Source: DAOTXN01 sp034435435 (GTDB lineage Bacteria; Chloroflexota; Anaerolineae; S140-20). Taken from it: a stretch of DNA of 64,000 nucleotides. Under the pieces are notes generated by a model. That model was not told the DNA's origin and did no database searches. It was given only the letters and a program-made list of their open reading frames with translations. The DNA lies in NCBI GenBank assembly GCA_034435435.1, contig DAOTXN010000111.1:1-64000 (forward strand), read 5' to 3'. The position numbers and the translations under genes are program-made. Positions 53,451-61,542 of the stretch are shown here, in pieces. Within the stretch, counting starts at the first letter, position 1, and every line of letters starts with the position of its first letter.

Positions 53451-54749
53451 CTACGAGGGAGATTGATCTGCAGCGGGCAAAGCCGGTGGGTGGATAAGGT
53501 AGACGAACAGCAACGCGGCAGCCAGCCGACCCAGACCCGACAATGCAAAAGTGGTCCGGTAGCCCCATTGCGTCGCCACGAGCCCGCCCACGGCGCCTCC
53601 TGCCGCCAGGGCCAGCGTGACGACGATTTGATACAGCGCCGCGAAACGCGCCCGGCGATCCTCGGGACTGAGCAGCAGCAAATAGTTAAAGCTGGCCAGC
53701 GCGTATCCGGCCCACAAGAACCCGGAAACAACTTCGACCGGGATCAAATGTATCGGCGCGCGGCTGAGCGCCCACAGCCAGGGCACGAGCGGGATGAGTA
53801 GGCCGGTGAGCAGTTGCACCCGGCGCGGTCCCCAGCGGTCGGCCAGCACGCCGAACAAACGCTGGCCAGGCAGCGCCGCCAAGCCGTGCGCCAGGCTGAT
53901 AATGCCCCAAAAGCCAGCGGTGCCGTGGATGCCCTGCACAAAGTGAACGCTGAAAAATGGCCCGGCCACGTTCAGCGAAAAATTCCACAAAGCGGCTACA
54001 CCGCAAAAAGCCAGAAAAGTGGGATACTGGCGCAGGTTTTGCCACAGGGGGAGCCGGGCGCTGCTCCCGACGCGCGGCTTGATAGGCGCAGAAGGCTCTG
54101 TCAGACGGGCAAAGCAAAAGGTAGAGATAATCCCCAGAAAAAACGCCAAGCCCATAGCAAATTGATAACCTTTGGGCGCGCCGACGCGGGTAATGAACTG
54201 GCCGACGCCAAAGGTCAACCCCATTCCGGCGATCCCCATCGCCATGTTGCGGGCCGCAAAGTAGCGCCCGCGCCAGCGCGCAGGCACAATGTCGGCGGTC
54301 AGTGAGGTCCAGGCCGGGACAGAGAGGTTGGCAAAGGCGAAGCGGGTCACCGCCAGCCCGATGGCGACATACACGACTGTCGGCCCGGTCGCGGCCAACG
54401 GCAACAGCGCCAGAAAAAACAGCATCGCCCGCGCGACCCCACCCCCCGACAAGACCACGATCTGCTTGCGGCGACCCCAGCGTTCGACCAGGGCCGCGCC
54501 GGGCAGCACCAGCAGCGCCGCGCTCAAGTTGGACAACGCACTCATCAGGCCGATTTGGGCGGCCGTCGCGCCTAGCGCCAGTATATACAGAGGGAGATAC
54601 GCGACAACAATGGCCTCGGAGGCCTGGGCAAAAAGGCCATCCAGCCAAAACCAGCGTAGGTTGCGCCGGACCGCTGCGGCGAGTTGATCGGTCCAACGCC
54701 CACCCGCCGTGACTCGTAAAAGGTGCTGTTTTAGACGCGGACGCATCAT
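53451..54749 (-). CDS. Major facilitator superfamily transporter
   Basis: About 432 residues with twelve predicted helices. Motif A-like ALVERWGRRKQIVVLSGG sits between helices 2 and 3, with a related GVLADRWGPRRVQLL in the second half. The substrate is not recognisable. Start is ambiguous: ATG 54749 or 54746 are chosen because the longer form (54845) would overlap the upstream PII-like gene; no ribosome site is evident, consistent with coupling to that gene. The end is 16 bp from the convergent ATPase gene. Confidence 0.85.
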   Translation of the reverse strand: MMRPRLKQHLLRVTAGGRWTDQLAAAVRRNLRWFWLDGLFAQASEAIVVAYLPLYILALGATAAQIGLMSALSNLSAALLVLPGAALVERWGRRKQIVVLSGGGVARAMLFFLALLPLAATGPTVVYVAIGLAVTRFAFANLSVPAWTSLTADIVPARWRGRYFAARNMAMGIAGMGLTFGVGQFITRVGAPKGYQFAMGLAFFLGIISTFCFARLTEPSAPIKPRVGSSARLPLWQNLRQYPTFLAFCGVAALWNFSLNVAGPFFSVHFVQGIHGTAGFWGIISLAHGLAALPGQRLFGVLADRWGPRRVQLLTGLLIPLVPWLWALSRAPIHLIPVEVVSGFLWAGYALASFNYLLLLSPEDRRARFAALYQIVVTLALAAGGAVGGLVATQWGYRTTFALSGLGRLAAALLFVYLIHPPALPAADQSPS

Positions 54750-54769
54750 CTGGAGTGAGAGCGACGCTA

Positions 54770-55036
54770 TCAGACCTGCTCGAAATGCTCGGCGTTTACG
54801 ACAAAAATGGTCGCCTGGTGATGGCTCGGTTCGGGTGGGCTGCACGCGGCGCGAATCAAGTCAATGACGCTCTGGACTTGCTGCTCGCCTTCGACGCCGA
54901 TGAGCAGGGTGACGTTGCCACGTCGCAAAAAGCCGCCCGTGCTCGCCAGGCGCGTCACTCGATAGCCCTGAGTCACGAGCCGATCGATGATCTGACGGTC
55001 GTCAACGTCGCGCACAATCGCAAAAACCATTTTCAT
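54770..55036 (-). CDS. PII-like cyclic-di-AMP receptor family protein (short form)
   Basis: An 88-residue protein matching the DarA/PstA (DUF970) family of PII-like trimers that bind cyclic di-AMP: MKMVFAIVRDVDDRQIIDRL, VTRLASTGGFLRRGNVTLLIG and the final IFVVNAEHFEQV. The family is usually about 109 residues; here the large loop between the LIRAACS helix end and the last strand is about 25 residues shorter. AGGAGGAGG lies eight bases before the ATG. The second family member ends 12 bp upstream. Confidence 0.85.
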   Translation of the reverse strand: MKMVFAIVRDVDDRQIIDRLVTQGYRVTRLASTGGFLRRGNVTLLIGVEGEQQVQSVIDLIRAACSPPEPSHHQATIFVVNAEHFEQV

Positions 55037-55048
55037 CGGGGCCTCCTC

Positions 55049-55393
55049 CTAAAGCTGCTCAAAGTGTTCGACGTCAAATGCGTAAACCATCGCGCCGCCG
55101 ATCTCAGCCTCGATCATCACCGGGGGAGTTTCGAGAAACGGCGCTTCGGCGTGGGCGGGCAGGAATTGCCGCCGCGTACGACAGCAGGTGCGAATGTGTT
55201 TTAACAGGATCGAGAGGCGCGGTTTTTCCAGGCCGATGAGTAAGGTGACAGTCGCTTCGTGCAACAATCCCCCCCGACTATCAATTTGGGTCACAAAAAA
55301 GCCGTCGCGAGTCAATTGGGCGACCAACTCTCCCGCTTGACTTCCGGCGACGGTGGCAAAGACGAGCTGGTTGATCGATTTATGCGTTGCCAT
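55049..55393 (-). CDS. PII-like cyclic-di-AMP receptor family protein (full length)
   Basis: A 114-residue member of the same family, with FVTQIDSRGGLLHEATVTLLIG, a helix ending in CCRTRR, the long loop (about 72-96) and the strand EIGGAMVYAFDVEHFEQL. Start ATG 55393 follows an AAGGGGGA ribosome site. The conserved RLASTGGFLR region of the ligand site reads QIDSRGGLLH, so nucleotide binding may differ from the neighbour. The two genes are surely a tandem duplicate with divided roles. Confidence 0.82.
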   Translation of the reverse strand: MATHKSINQLVFATVAGSQAGELVAQLTRDGFFVTQIDSRGGLLHEATVTLLIGLEKPRLSILLKHIRTCCRTRRQFLPAHAEAPFLETPPVMIEAEIGGAMVYAFDVEHFEQL

Positions 55394-55642
55394 TTCCCCC
55401 TTCCGTTTGCTGGATGATAATGAATTGCTTGAGCCTGTGGAAAACCAGGATACCACATATCGAGAAAATGGTCCAGCCTGTGCCGTTATGAGATTGTGGC
55501 CTGGTTGCGGCGGGTGCACTCAAGTCTGGCTCAAGGAGAACCGTGCTGCGCTGACATTTCTGGCCGCAAGAGGCTGCATTACATAGCAAAATGACATTTG
55601 CGATTCAAAGATAGTAACCTGACCAAAATGATATATCAGGTA
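55394..55642. other. Intergenic region between PII-like and GntR-type genes
   Basis: About 250 bp without a recognised gene. It is the divergent control region of the PII-like pair (minus) and the GntR-type operon (plus). A TGATATATCA palindrome at 55629-55638 lies just before the -35 box on the plus strand. No other structure stands out. Confidence 0.5.
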
Positions 55643-55671
55643 TTGCCAACTGGTATATTATATGCTATAAT
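55643..55671 (+). promoter_or_regulatory. Promoter of the GntR-type regulator gene
   Basis: TTGCCA (55643-55648) and TATAAT (55666-55671) with 17-bp spacing, 56 bp before the ATG. The AT-rich spacer contains GGTATATTATATGC, a candidate half-palindrome for autoregulation. Confidence 0.7.
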
Positions 55672-55726
55672 TTCACTGCTGGTCAGAACCGGTCCATCCC
55701 TTGTGTGCCGCGTGCGGAGTTGGGGA

Positions 55727-56401
55727 ATGTCTCAGCTCGAATTGAATGGCACGTCCAAGAACCGTATTTACACCGAGCTGCGACGCTCCATCATCCTGGG
55801 TTACCGTCGTCCGGGCGAAAAGCTCGATATTGAGGCGCTGGCCGAAAGCTTTGGCACCAGTGTGACGCCTGCTCGGGATGCCCTTCAGATGCTCAATCAA
55901 GAAGGGTTGGTGATGATCAGGCCCCGCTCCGGTTACTTTGTCACCCGCATCACTTTGAAACAGTTGCACGACATGCTCGAGTTGCGCGAAATCCTCGAAG
56001 TCGCGGCCATTGAGCGGGCAGCCCTCCGCATCACCGATGAGCACATTCAAGAGCTGGCAAGTGTACACGCTGGTTACACGGGTGAGGATGACGAGTCGCG
56101 AGATCGTTACGCCAGCGAAAACCGGCGCTTTCATTACTTGATTGCTCAGGCGTCGGGAAATCAGGAATTGGCAGATCAGTTGGGGCATCTACACGACCGT
56201 CTGGCGCGCTTTTTGGTGCTCGGGGTCACTCATGAAACGAGCGACCAGCGCCACAGCCGCGTGATTCAAGCCCTGCGCACCCGTGACCCCGCCGTCGCCC
56301 GGCAGGCGATTCTGAACGAGCTCAAAGAAACCCGTGAGGCGACCCTCAAGCGTGTGATCCAAGAGGAAGGCGGCTACTGGCATCTGGGAATGGCCCAGTA
56401 G
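55727..56401 (+). CDS. GntR-family (FadR/FCD) transcriptional regulator
   Basis: A 224-residue regulator; ATG 55727 is preferred because GCGGAG precedes it by seven bases and the longer frame is unlike the family. The winged helix (about 8-74) has LRRSIILGYRRPGEKLDIEALAESFG and VTPARDALQMLNQEGLV. The FCD domain (about 80-215) has LEVAAIERAA, ENRRFHYLIAQASGN and RHSRVIQALRTRDP, with His residues suited to metal-dependent ligand binding. FCD regulators usually respond to organic acids. It probably controls the corrinoid-aminotransferase-ABC transporter genes that follow on the same strand. Confidence 0.9.
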   Translation: MSQLELNGTSKNRIYTELRRSIILGYRRPGEKLDIEALAESFGTSVTPARDALQMLNQEGLVMIRPRSGYFVTRITLKQLHDMLELREILEVAAIERAALRITDEHIQELASVHAGYTGEDDESRDRYASENRRFHYLIAQASGNQELADQLGHLHDRLARFLVLGVTHETSDQRHSRVIQALRTRDPAVARQAILNELKETREATLKRVIQEEGGYWHLGMAQ

Positions 56402-56462
56402 TCGATCGACGTTGTTTGTTCTCGTTTAGCATCTAATACAAAAGCAAGGAGGTTCCAAGAAA

Positions 56463-57098
56463 ATGTCGGACATTTTGCAGCAAATGGCTTCAGATTTGTA
56501 CAATGGCGAAGAGGAAAAAGTCGCCGCGTGGGTCCAAAAAGCTTTGGATCAAGGTATGCCGCCTGGCGAGATCCTCGCCGACGGACTTATTGCCGGAATG
56601 GATCAGGTAGGCAAAGATTTCAAGGCCGGCGATTTGTTCGTGCCCGAGGTGCTCATCGCCGCCCGCGCCATGCAGGCTGGGATGAACGTGTTGCGCCCCT
56701 TGCTGGCCGAGGGCGAAACTCTCAGCGCCGGCAAATTCGTCATTGGCACCGTCAAGGGCGACCTACACGACATTGGCAAGAACCTGGTCAAGATGATGTT
56801 GGAAGGGGCCGGGTTCGAGACCATTGACATGGGTACCGACGTATCGCCGGCTGCGTTCGTGGCCGCCGTGCGCGAGCACAAACCCAACTTGATCGGGATG
56901 AGCGCGTTGCTGACCACCACGATGGTCAATATGAAGGCCACCATCGAAGCGTTGACCGAGGCCGGTCTGCGCGATTCGGTCAAGGTGATGATCGGCGGCG
57001 CGCCGGTGACGGCAGTCTTTGCCCAGCAAATCGGGGCCGACGCCTACGCCCCCGATGCCGCCAGCGCCGTGGACAAGGCCCGCGAACTGGCGGCGTGA
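56463..57098 (+). CDS. Corrinoid (B12-binding) methyltransferase-type protein
   Basis: A 211-residue protein of the MtaC/MtbC/MttC type. Residues 1-85 are the helical cap (LFVPEVLIAARAMQAGM) and 88-211 the cobalamin domain, with the DxHxxG motif in GDLHDIGKN, lower ligand H102, and GMSALLTTTM and GGAPVT elements. Such proteins carry a methyl group between a substrate-specific methyltransferase (MtaB, MttB, MtbB) and a second one. No such partner is in the window; the next gene is an aminotransferase. AAGGAGGT lies nine bases before the ATG. The end overlaps a two-unit CGTGAAG/CGTGAAA heptamer. Confidence 0.9.
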   Translation: MSDILQQMASDLYNGEEEKVAAWVQKALDQGMPPGEILADGLIAGMDQVGKDFKAGDLFVPEVLIAARAMQAGMNVLRPLLAEGETLSAGKFVIGTVKGDLHDIGKNLVKMMLEGAGFETIDMGTDVSPAAFVAAVREHKPNLIGMSALLTTTMVNMKATIEALTEAGLRDSVKVMIGGAPVTAVFAQQIGADAYAPDAASAVDKARELAA

Positions 57099-57112
57099 AG
57101 CGTGAAACAAGT

Positions 57113-58279
57113 ATGGCATTCGCAGAACGCATCGCACACTTGAGGCCAGAAGGGGCCTACGCCGTGCTGGCCAAAGCCCAGGCGTTGGAGGCCCAGGGCC
57201 GTGAGATCATCCACCTGGAAATCGGTCAGCCCGACTTTGATACCTATGCGCACATCGCGTTGGCAGGCATCCGCGCCATCGCCGCCGGCAAGACGCGCTA
57301 TAATCCGCCAGCGGGCGTCCCGGAGTTTCGCCAGGCGCTGGCCCACGACGCCGGGCGCTGGCGGGGGATGCAATTCAGCCCCGAGCAAATCATCGTCGCG
57401 CCGGGGACCAAGCCGCTGCTTTACTTTCCGATGCTGGCCTTGCTGGAACCAGGCGACGAGGTCATCTATCCCGATCCTGGCTTCCCCAGCTACGCCGCCA
57501 TCATCAAGTTGGTTGGCGCAGCGCCGGTTCCCGTGCCATTGACCCAAGCGCGTGACTTTGACCTGGACCTGGAGGCGTTTGACGCCGCGCTCGGTCCACG
57601 CACGCGACTGATTCTGCTCAACTCACCCAGCAACCCCACCGGCGGTATTCATTCGCTAGAAACGCTGGAACACGTCGCCCAGGCCGCTCACCAGCGGGAC
57701 CTGTGGGTGCTGTCGGACGAAATCTATTTTCGGCTGGTGTATGATGGAGAGGCCCTCAGCATCGCCGGGCTGCCCGGAATGGCCGAGCGCACCATCATCG
57801 CGGACGGCTTTTCCAAGACTTTTGCGATGACCGGTTGGCGACTGGGTTTTGGGGTGATGCCGGCTGCCCTGGCCGACAAGGTAGGTTTGTTGCTGACTCA
57901 CGCCATGGGCTGCACGGCGACCTTTACTCAATATGCCGGAATCGAGGCCGTGCTGGGTCCCCAGGACGACGTGGACGCCGTGCGGGAGGAGTTTCGCCGC
58001 CGTCGCGACGTCATCGTGGCTGGACTGAACGCCATTCCGGGCGTGCGCTGCCCAACGCCGCGGGGGGCTTTTTACGCTTTCCCCAACGTCGCGTCGTTCG
58101 GCAAGACCTCGGCCGAATTGGCCGAATACTTGTTGAACGAGGCTGGGGTAGCGGTGCTGCCGGGCACTTCTTTCGGCAAGCATGGCGAGGGGCATTTGCG
58201 TCTCTCGTATGCCAATTCGCTGGAAAACATCCAAACGGCGCTGGCGCGCATCGCTGAAGCGTTAGCTGCGTTGGAATAA
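57113..58279 (+). CDS. PLP-dependent aminotransferase, class I
   Basis: About 388 residues from ATG 57113 (GTG 57095, overlapping the upstream stop, is the alternative). Fold-type I landmarks: HLEIGQPDFDT, RYNPPAGVPEFR, LLNSPSNPTGG, LSDEIYFRLVY, Schiff-base lysine K235 in DGFSKTFAMTGWRLG and the closing RLSYANS strand with the substrate-binding Arg. It belongs to the aspartate/aromatic aminotransferase group. Within this operon it may act on an amino acid or peptide fragment supplied by the downstream transporter. Confidence 0.93.
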   Translation: MAFAERIAHLRPEGAYAVLAKAQALEAQGREIIHLEIGQPDFDTYAHIALAGIRAIAAGKTRYNPPAGVPEFRQALAHDAGRWRGMQFSPEQIIVAPGTKPLLYFPMLALLEPGDEVIYPDPGFPSYAAIIKLVGAAPVPVPLTQARDFDLDLEAFDAALGPRTRLILLNSPSNPTGGIHSLETLEHVAQAAHQRDLWVLSDEIYFRLVYDGEALSIAGLPGMAERTIIADGFSKTFAMTGWRLGFGVMPAALADKVGLLLTHAMGCTATFTQYAGIEAVLGPQDDVDAVREEFRRRRDVIVAGLNAIPGVRCPTPRGAFYAFPNVASFGKTSAELAEYLLNEAGVAVLPGTSFGKHGEGHLRLSYANSLENIQTALARIAEALAALE

Positions 58280-58373
58280 AAACGGGCTTTTTCGAAGGAG
58301 GTGATAGGCTTAAGACTCACTGAATTTGGCGCAGTGTTCAAATCGGACAAATCAGTTTAGAGGAGGAGCAAAA

Positions 58374-60113
58374 ATGGAAATCATCAAAAGGATCAAGCGA
58401 AATGATGTACACGTGTACATCCCCGAGCTGAAGGAGCTCTATCGGCAGGGACGCATCACCCGCCGCGAGTTCCTGCGCAACGCCACGTTGTTGGGCATGT
58501 CGGTGGCCAGCGCCAGCGCCTTTTTGACCGCTTGCGGTGGCGGGGGAGAAAAAGCCACGGCAACCGCGCCGCCCCAACCCACACAAGCAAAGGCAGAACC
58601 GACCCAAGCGCCCGAGCCAACCGCGGCGCCGGTCGGCGGCCCCAAGCGCGGCGGCACTATTCGCGGCTCTATGCAGGTCATCCGCATCGACCATCCCGCT
58701 CGCTACTCCTGGGTCTACGACTCGAACGTCACCCGCCACGTGTGTGAGTATCTCACGCTCACCGATGGTCTAAACATCACCCACCCTTACCTGTTGGACA
58801 AGTGGGTAGCCAGCGAAGACCTCAAAACCTGGGACTTGCACCTGCGCAAGAACGTCACCTGGAATAACGGCGATGCGTTTACAGCCGACGACGTGGTCTT
58901 TACGATGAAAGAGTGGCTCAATCCCGACGTCGGTTCTTCGGTCTTGGGGTTGATGAGCTACTTGCAGCCTACCGGCATCGAAAAGGTGGACGACTATTTG
59001 GTGCGCTTGCACCTGGATACCGCCGAAGTCGCCGTGCCGGAGCATCTGTTCCACTATCCGTCTCAGGTGCTGCATCGCAACTTTGAAGGCGACATTGTCG
59101 CGCAGCCCATCGGCACCGGCCCCTTTACGCTCGAGGAGTATTCGGTAGGCGAGCGTGCGGTGCTCAAGCGTCGCCCCGACTACTGGCAGATGGGCGAGGA
59201 TGGTCAGCCGCTGCCCTACTTGGACGAGATCATCTACATTGACCAGGGTGAAGATCAGACGGCCGCCGTCACTGCCATCAAGGCCGGACAGGTAGACCAC
59301 ATCTACGACGTGACTCCGGCCACCTGGGAGGCGTTGAAGGACTTTGCCGGCGTCAAGGTCCACTCTATCGGCACCGCCCGCACGCGCGTGTTGCGCATGC
59401 GCGTGGACATGGAGCCGTGGACCGACAACCGCGTGCGCCAGGCGCTCAAGCTGTGCCAGAACCGCCAAAAGATCCTCGATCTGGCCTACTTTGGCGAGGG
59501 CGTCATCGGTCAGGACCATCACGTGGCGCCGGGTGTGCACCCCGAATACGCCGAGGTTGCCACCCCCGAATACGATCCCGAGCGGGCCAAGGCCCTGTTG
59601 GCCGAAGCGGGCTATCCCGATGGCCTGGACGTCAGCCTGGCAGTTGGCTCTGGCTGGCCAGACGTGGTTGCATACGCCGAGACGCTCAAACAAGACGCTG
59701 CTGCCGGAGGCTTTAACATCACTTTGAACACCATGCCTAACAGCCAGTACTGGGACCTGTGGACCGAAGTGGACCTGGGCATCACTCCCTGGACGCACCG
59801 CCCGTTGGGCACGATGGTGCTTAACCTGGCTTATATCTGCGACGCCGATGGCAACCCGGTGCCGTGGAATGAAAGCCGCTGGTGCGACGAAGAATTCACC
59901 AAGAAACTGGTGCAGGCCAATGGCATCCTGGACGTGGAAGAACGGAGCAAGGTGATGAAGGATCTGGAGCTGATCCAGCAAGAGCGTGGTTCCATCGGGA
60001 TCGCCTACTTTTTCACCACCTGGATCATTATGAACAAAGCGGTCCAGAACGTGCATCCACACCCCACAGCCTATGACCTCTGGACGGACATCTGGTTCGA
60101 TCCGAATGCCTAG
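58374..60113 (+). CDS. Peptide/opine-type ABC transporter substrate-binding protein
   Basis: A 579-residue exported family-5 binding protein; GAGGAGG is seven bases before the ATG. The N-terminus has a Tat-like motif (RITRREFLRNATLLG) and lipobox LTAC at about residue 47-50, so it looks like a Tat-exported lipoprotein. A Thr/Pro/Ala linker follows, then the typical WDLHLRKNVTWNNGDAFTADDVVFT segment. In this family the ligand is oligopeptides, opines, nickel or sugars; the ligand here is not evident. The 40 N-terminal residues before the twin Arg (KRIKRNDVHVYIPELKELY) are longer than typical. Confidence 0.9.
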   Translation: MEIIKRIKRNDVHVYIPELKELYRQGRITRREFLRNATLLGMSVASASAFLTACGGGGEKATATAPPQPTQAKAEPTQAPEPTAAPVGGPKRGGTIRGSMQVIRIDHPARYSWVYDSNVTRHVCEYLTLTDGLNITHPYLLDKWVASEDLKTWDLHLRKNVTWNNGDAFTADDVVFTMKEWLNPDVGSSVLGLMSYLQPTGIEKVDDYLVRLHLDTAEVAVPEHLFHYPSQVLHRNFEGDIVAQPIGTGPFTLEEYSVGERAVLKRRPDYWQMGEDGQPLPYLDEIIYIDQGEDQTAAVTAIKAGQVDHIYDVTPATWEALKDFAGVKVHSIGTARTRVLRMRVDMEPWTDNRVRQALKLCQNRQKILDLAYFGEGVIGQDHHVAPGVHPEYAEVATPEYDPERAKALLAEAGYPDGLDVSLAVGSGWPDVVAYAETLKQDAAAGGFNITLNTMPNSQYWDLWTEVDLGITPWTHRPLGTMVLNLAYICDADGNPVPWNESRWCDEEFTKKLVQANGILDVEERSKVMKDLELIQQERGSIGIAYFFTTWIIMNKAVQNVHPHPTAYDLWTDIWFDPNA

Positions 60114-60130
60114 ATAGAGCGGCAGAGACT

Positions 60131-60170
60131 GGAGATAGAGATAGAGACGCACCGTCTCTATCTCATCTCC
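60131..60170. terminator. Hairpin between the binding protein and permease genes
   Basis: Arms GGAGATAGAGATAGAGACG (60131-60149) and its complement (60153-60170, one-base bulge) with a three-base loop. Such a hairpin downstream of a binding protein commonly protects its message and reduces permease expression. No T-run follows. Confidence 0.6.
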
Positions 60171-60220
60171 AAACTATTTGGAGCATCCGCCGCCTGGACC
60201 AATCAGGGAAGGGGGAACAA

Positions 60221-61528
60221 GTGGCCAAGTTTATCACCCAGCGTCTTGTGACCATGCTCGTCACCATGCTCATCGTCTCGGTCGCCGTCTTTTTAATCTC
60301 CGAGCTGACGCCGGGTGACGTTGCCCGGCACATCTTGGGACCTTTTGCTTCGCCTGAGCAGGTGGATCTCTTTCGCGCCCAACTGGGGCTGAAAGAGCCG
60401 CTGTACTTGCGTTACGTCAACTGGCTGTTTGGCAGCGACTGGCGGGCGTCGAGCAAAACCGGCTATGCATTGGTGCGCCTCTATGACGCTCGCGGCGGCA
60501 AGGCCGAGTGGTGGGCCAACGTAGACGGCACGCTCACGCGTTGGAAGATGAGCGATGGAGAACTCATCACCTACCGCCGGCGCGCCGACGGCGCGGTCGA
60601 AAAGGACGACAGCCCATTTACCGGTTGGAAAACGAACGCAGAGGGCGAGCAGTATTTTTGGGGAATTGACACGGCCAACCACGCCACGCTGTGGAAACGC
60701 GGCATCGTAGAAACTAAAGTCGGCCCGGCCTCTGCCGGTCGCGCGGCCGTCGAGCAGACCGGCGGCGTCGAGTACATTCCGTTGCAGAGAGGTTTGCTGC
60801 GAGGCGACCCAGGGGTTTCTTTTCGCACCGGGCGCCCGGTGGCCGATACGCTCTTTATCCGCGTGCGCAACTCGCTGCTGCTGGCGGCCATCGCTTTTGT
60901 CGTCGTGATGCCCCTGGCGTTGGTGCTGGGTGTGATTGCGGGCTTAAACGAGGGCAAGCCCATCGACCGCGTTCTGACCATCGGTGGGCTGGCCACAACC
61001 GCCAGCCCCAACTTTGCCACCGGTATTATGTTGATTCTTATCTTTGCGGCATGGCTCGAGGTCTTGCCGGGCGCGGTAGTGCTCTTGGACGACAAGGCCA
61101 TTTTCAAAAATCCCGATATGTTGGTATTGCCCGTAGCGACGTTGACCCTGATCGAGTTGGGCTATGTGCTGCGCATCACGCGGGCCAGCATGGTCGAAGT
61201 GATGAACGCGCCCTATATTCGCACGGCTTTCCTCAAGGGCTTGCCCTATCGGCGCATCGTGGTCAAACACGCACTGCGCAACGCCATGATGGCGCCCATC
61301 ACCGTTATTATGCTGCACGTGAACTGGTTGATGGGCGGTATTGTGGTCGTCGAGGTGTTGTTCAGTTTTCCTGGCCTGGGTCAATATCTGCTGGACTCGG
61401 CCTTGTTCAACGACGTTTTTGCCATCGAGGCGGGTGCGATGGTGATGGTGATGCTGGCTGTGGGGACGCAGCTGGTAGCCGACGTTATCTACACCTTTCT
61501 CAATCCCCGCATTCGCTACACAGACTAG
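60221..61528 (+). CDS. ABC transporter permease, DppB type, with large external insertion
   Basis: A 435-residue permease with a GTG start (GGGAAGGGGGAAC in front). The N-terminal FITQRLVTMLVTMLIVSVAVFLIS helix split and GDVARHILGPFAS are typical of DppB, and TGRPVADTLFIRVRNSLLLAAIAF and the GLVPYRR-like GLPYRRIVVKHALRNAMM coupling loop are present near residue 340. DppB proteins are usually about 310 residues. The extra 120 residues lie between WLFGSDWR (about 70) and RGLLRGDPGVSFRTGR (about 190), the external loop after helix 1, with repeated Trp-containing strands. It pairs with the next permease. Confidence 0.9.
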   Translation: MAKFITQRLVTMLVTMLIVSVAVFLISELTPGDVARHILGPFASPEQVDLFRAQLGLKEPLYLRYVNWLFGSDWRASSKTGYALVRLYDARGGKAEWWANVDGTLTRWKMSDGELITYRRRADGAVEKDDSPFTGWKTNAEGEQYFWGIDTANHATLWKRGIVETKVGPASAGRAAVEQTGGVEYIPLQRGLLRGDPGVSFRTGRPVADTLFIRVRNSLLLAAIAFVVVMPLALVLGVIAGLNEGKPIDRVLTIGGLATTASPNFATGIMLILIFAAWLEVLPGAVVLLDDKAIFKNPDMLVLPVATLTLIELGYVLRITRASMVEVMNAPYIRTAFLKGLPYRRIVVKHALRNAMMAPITVIMLHVNWLMGGIVVVEVLFSFPGLGQYLLDSALFNDVFAIEAGAMVMVMLAVGTQLVADVIYTFLNPRIRYTD

Positions 61529-61542
61529 TCTGGAGACTCAAG

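Noticed and set aside
58770..60152. 460-codon minus-strand open frame opposite the binding-protein gene
   Set aside because: Shadow frame: the plus-strand gene has clear family motifs, signal and ribosome site, and the shadow has none.
61051..61542. Upstream extension of the DppC-type permease inside the DppB gene
   Set aside because: It reads out of frame through a real gene and lacks family similarity; ATG 61543 has a ribosome site and a normal length.
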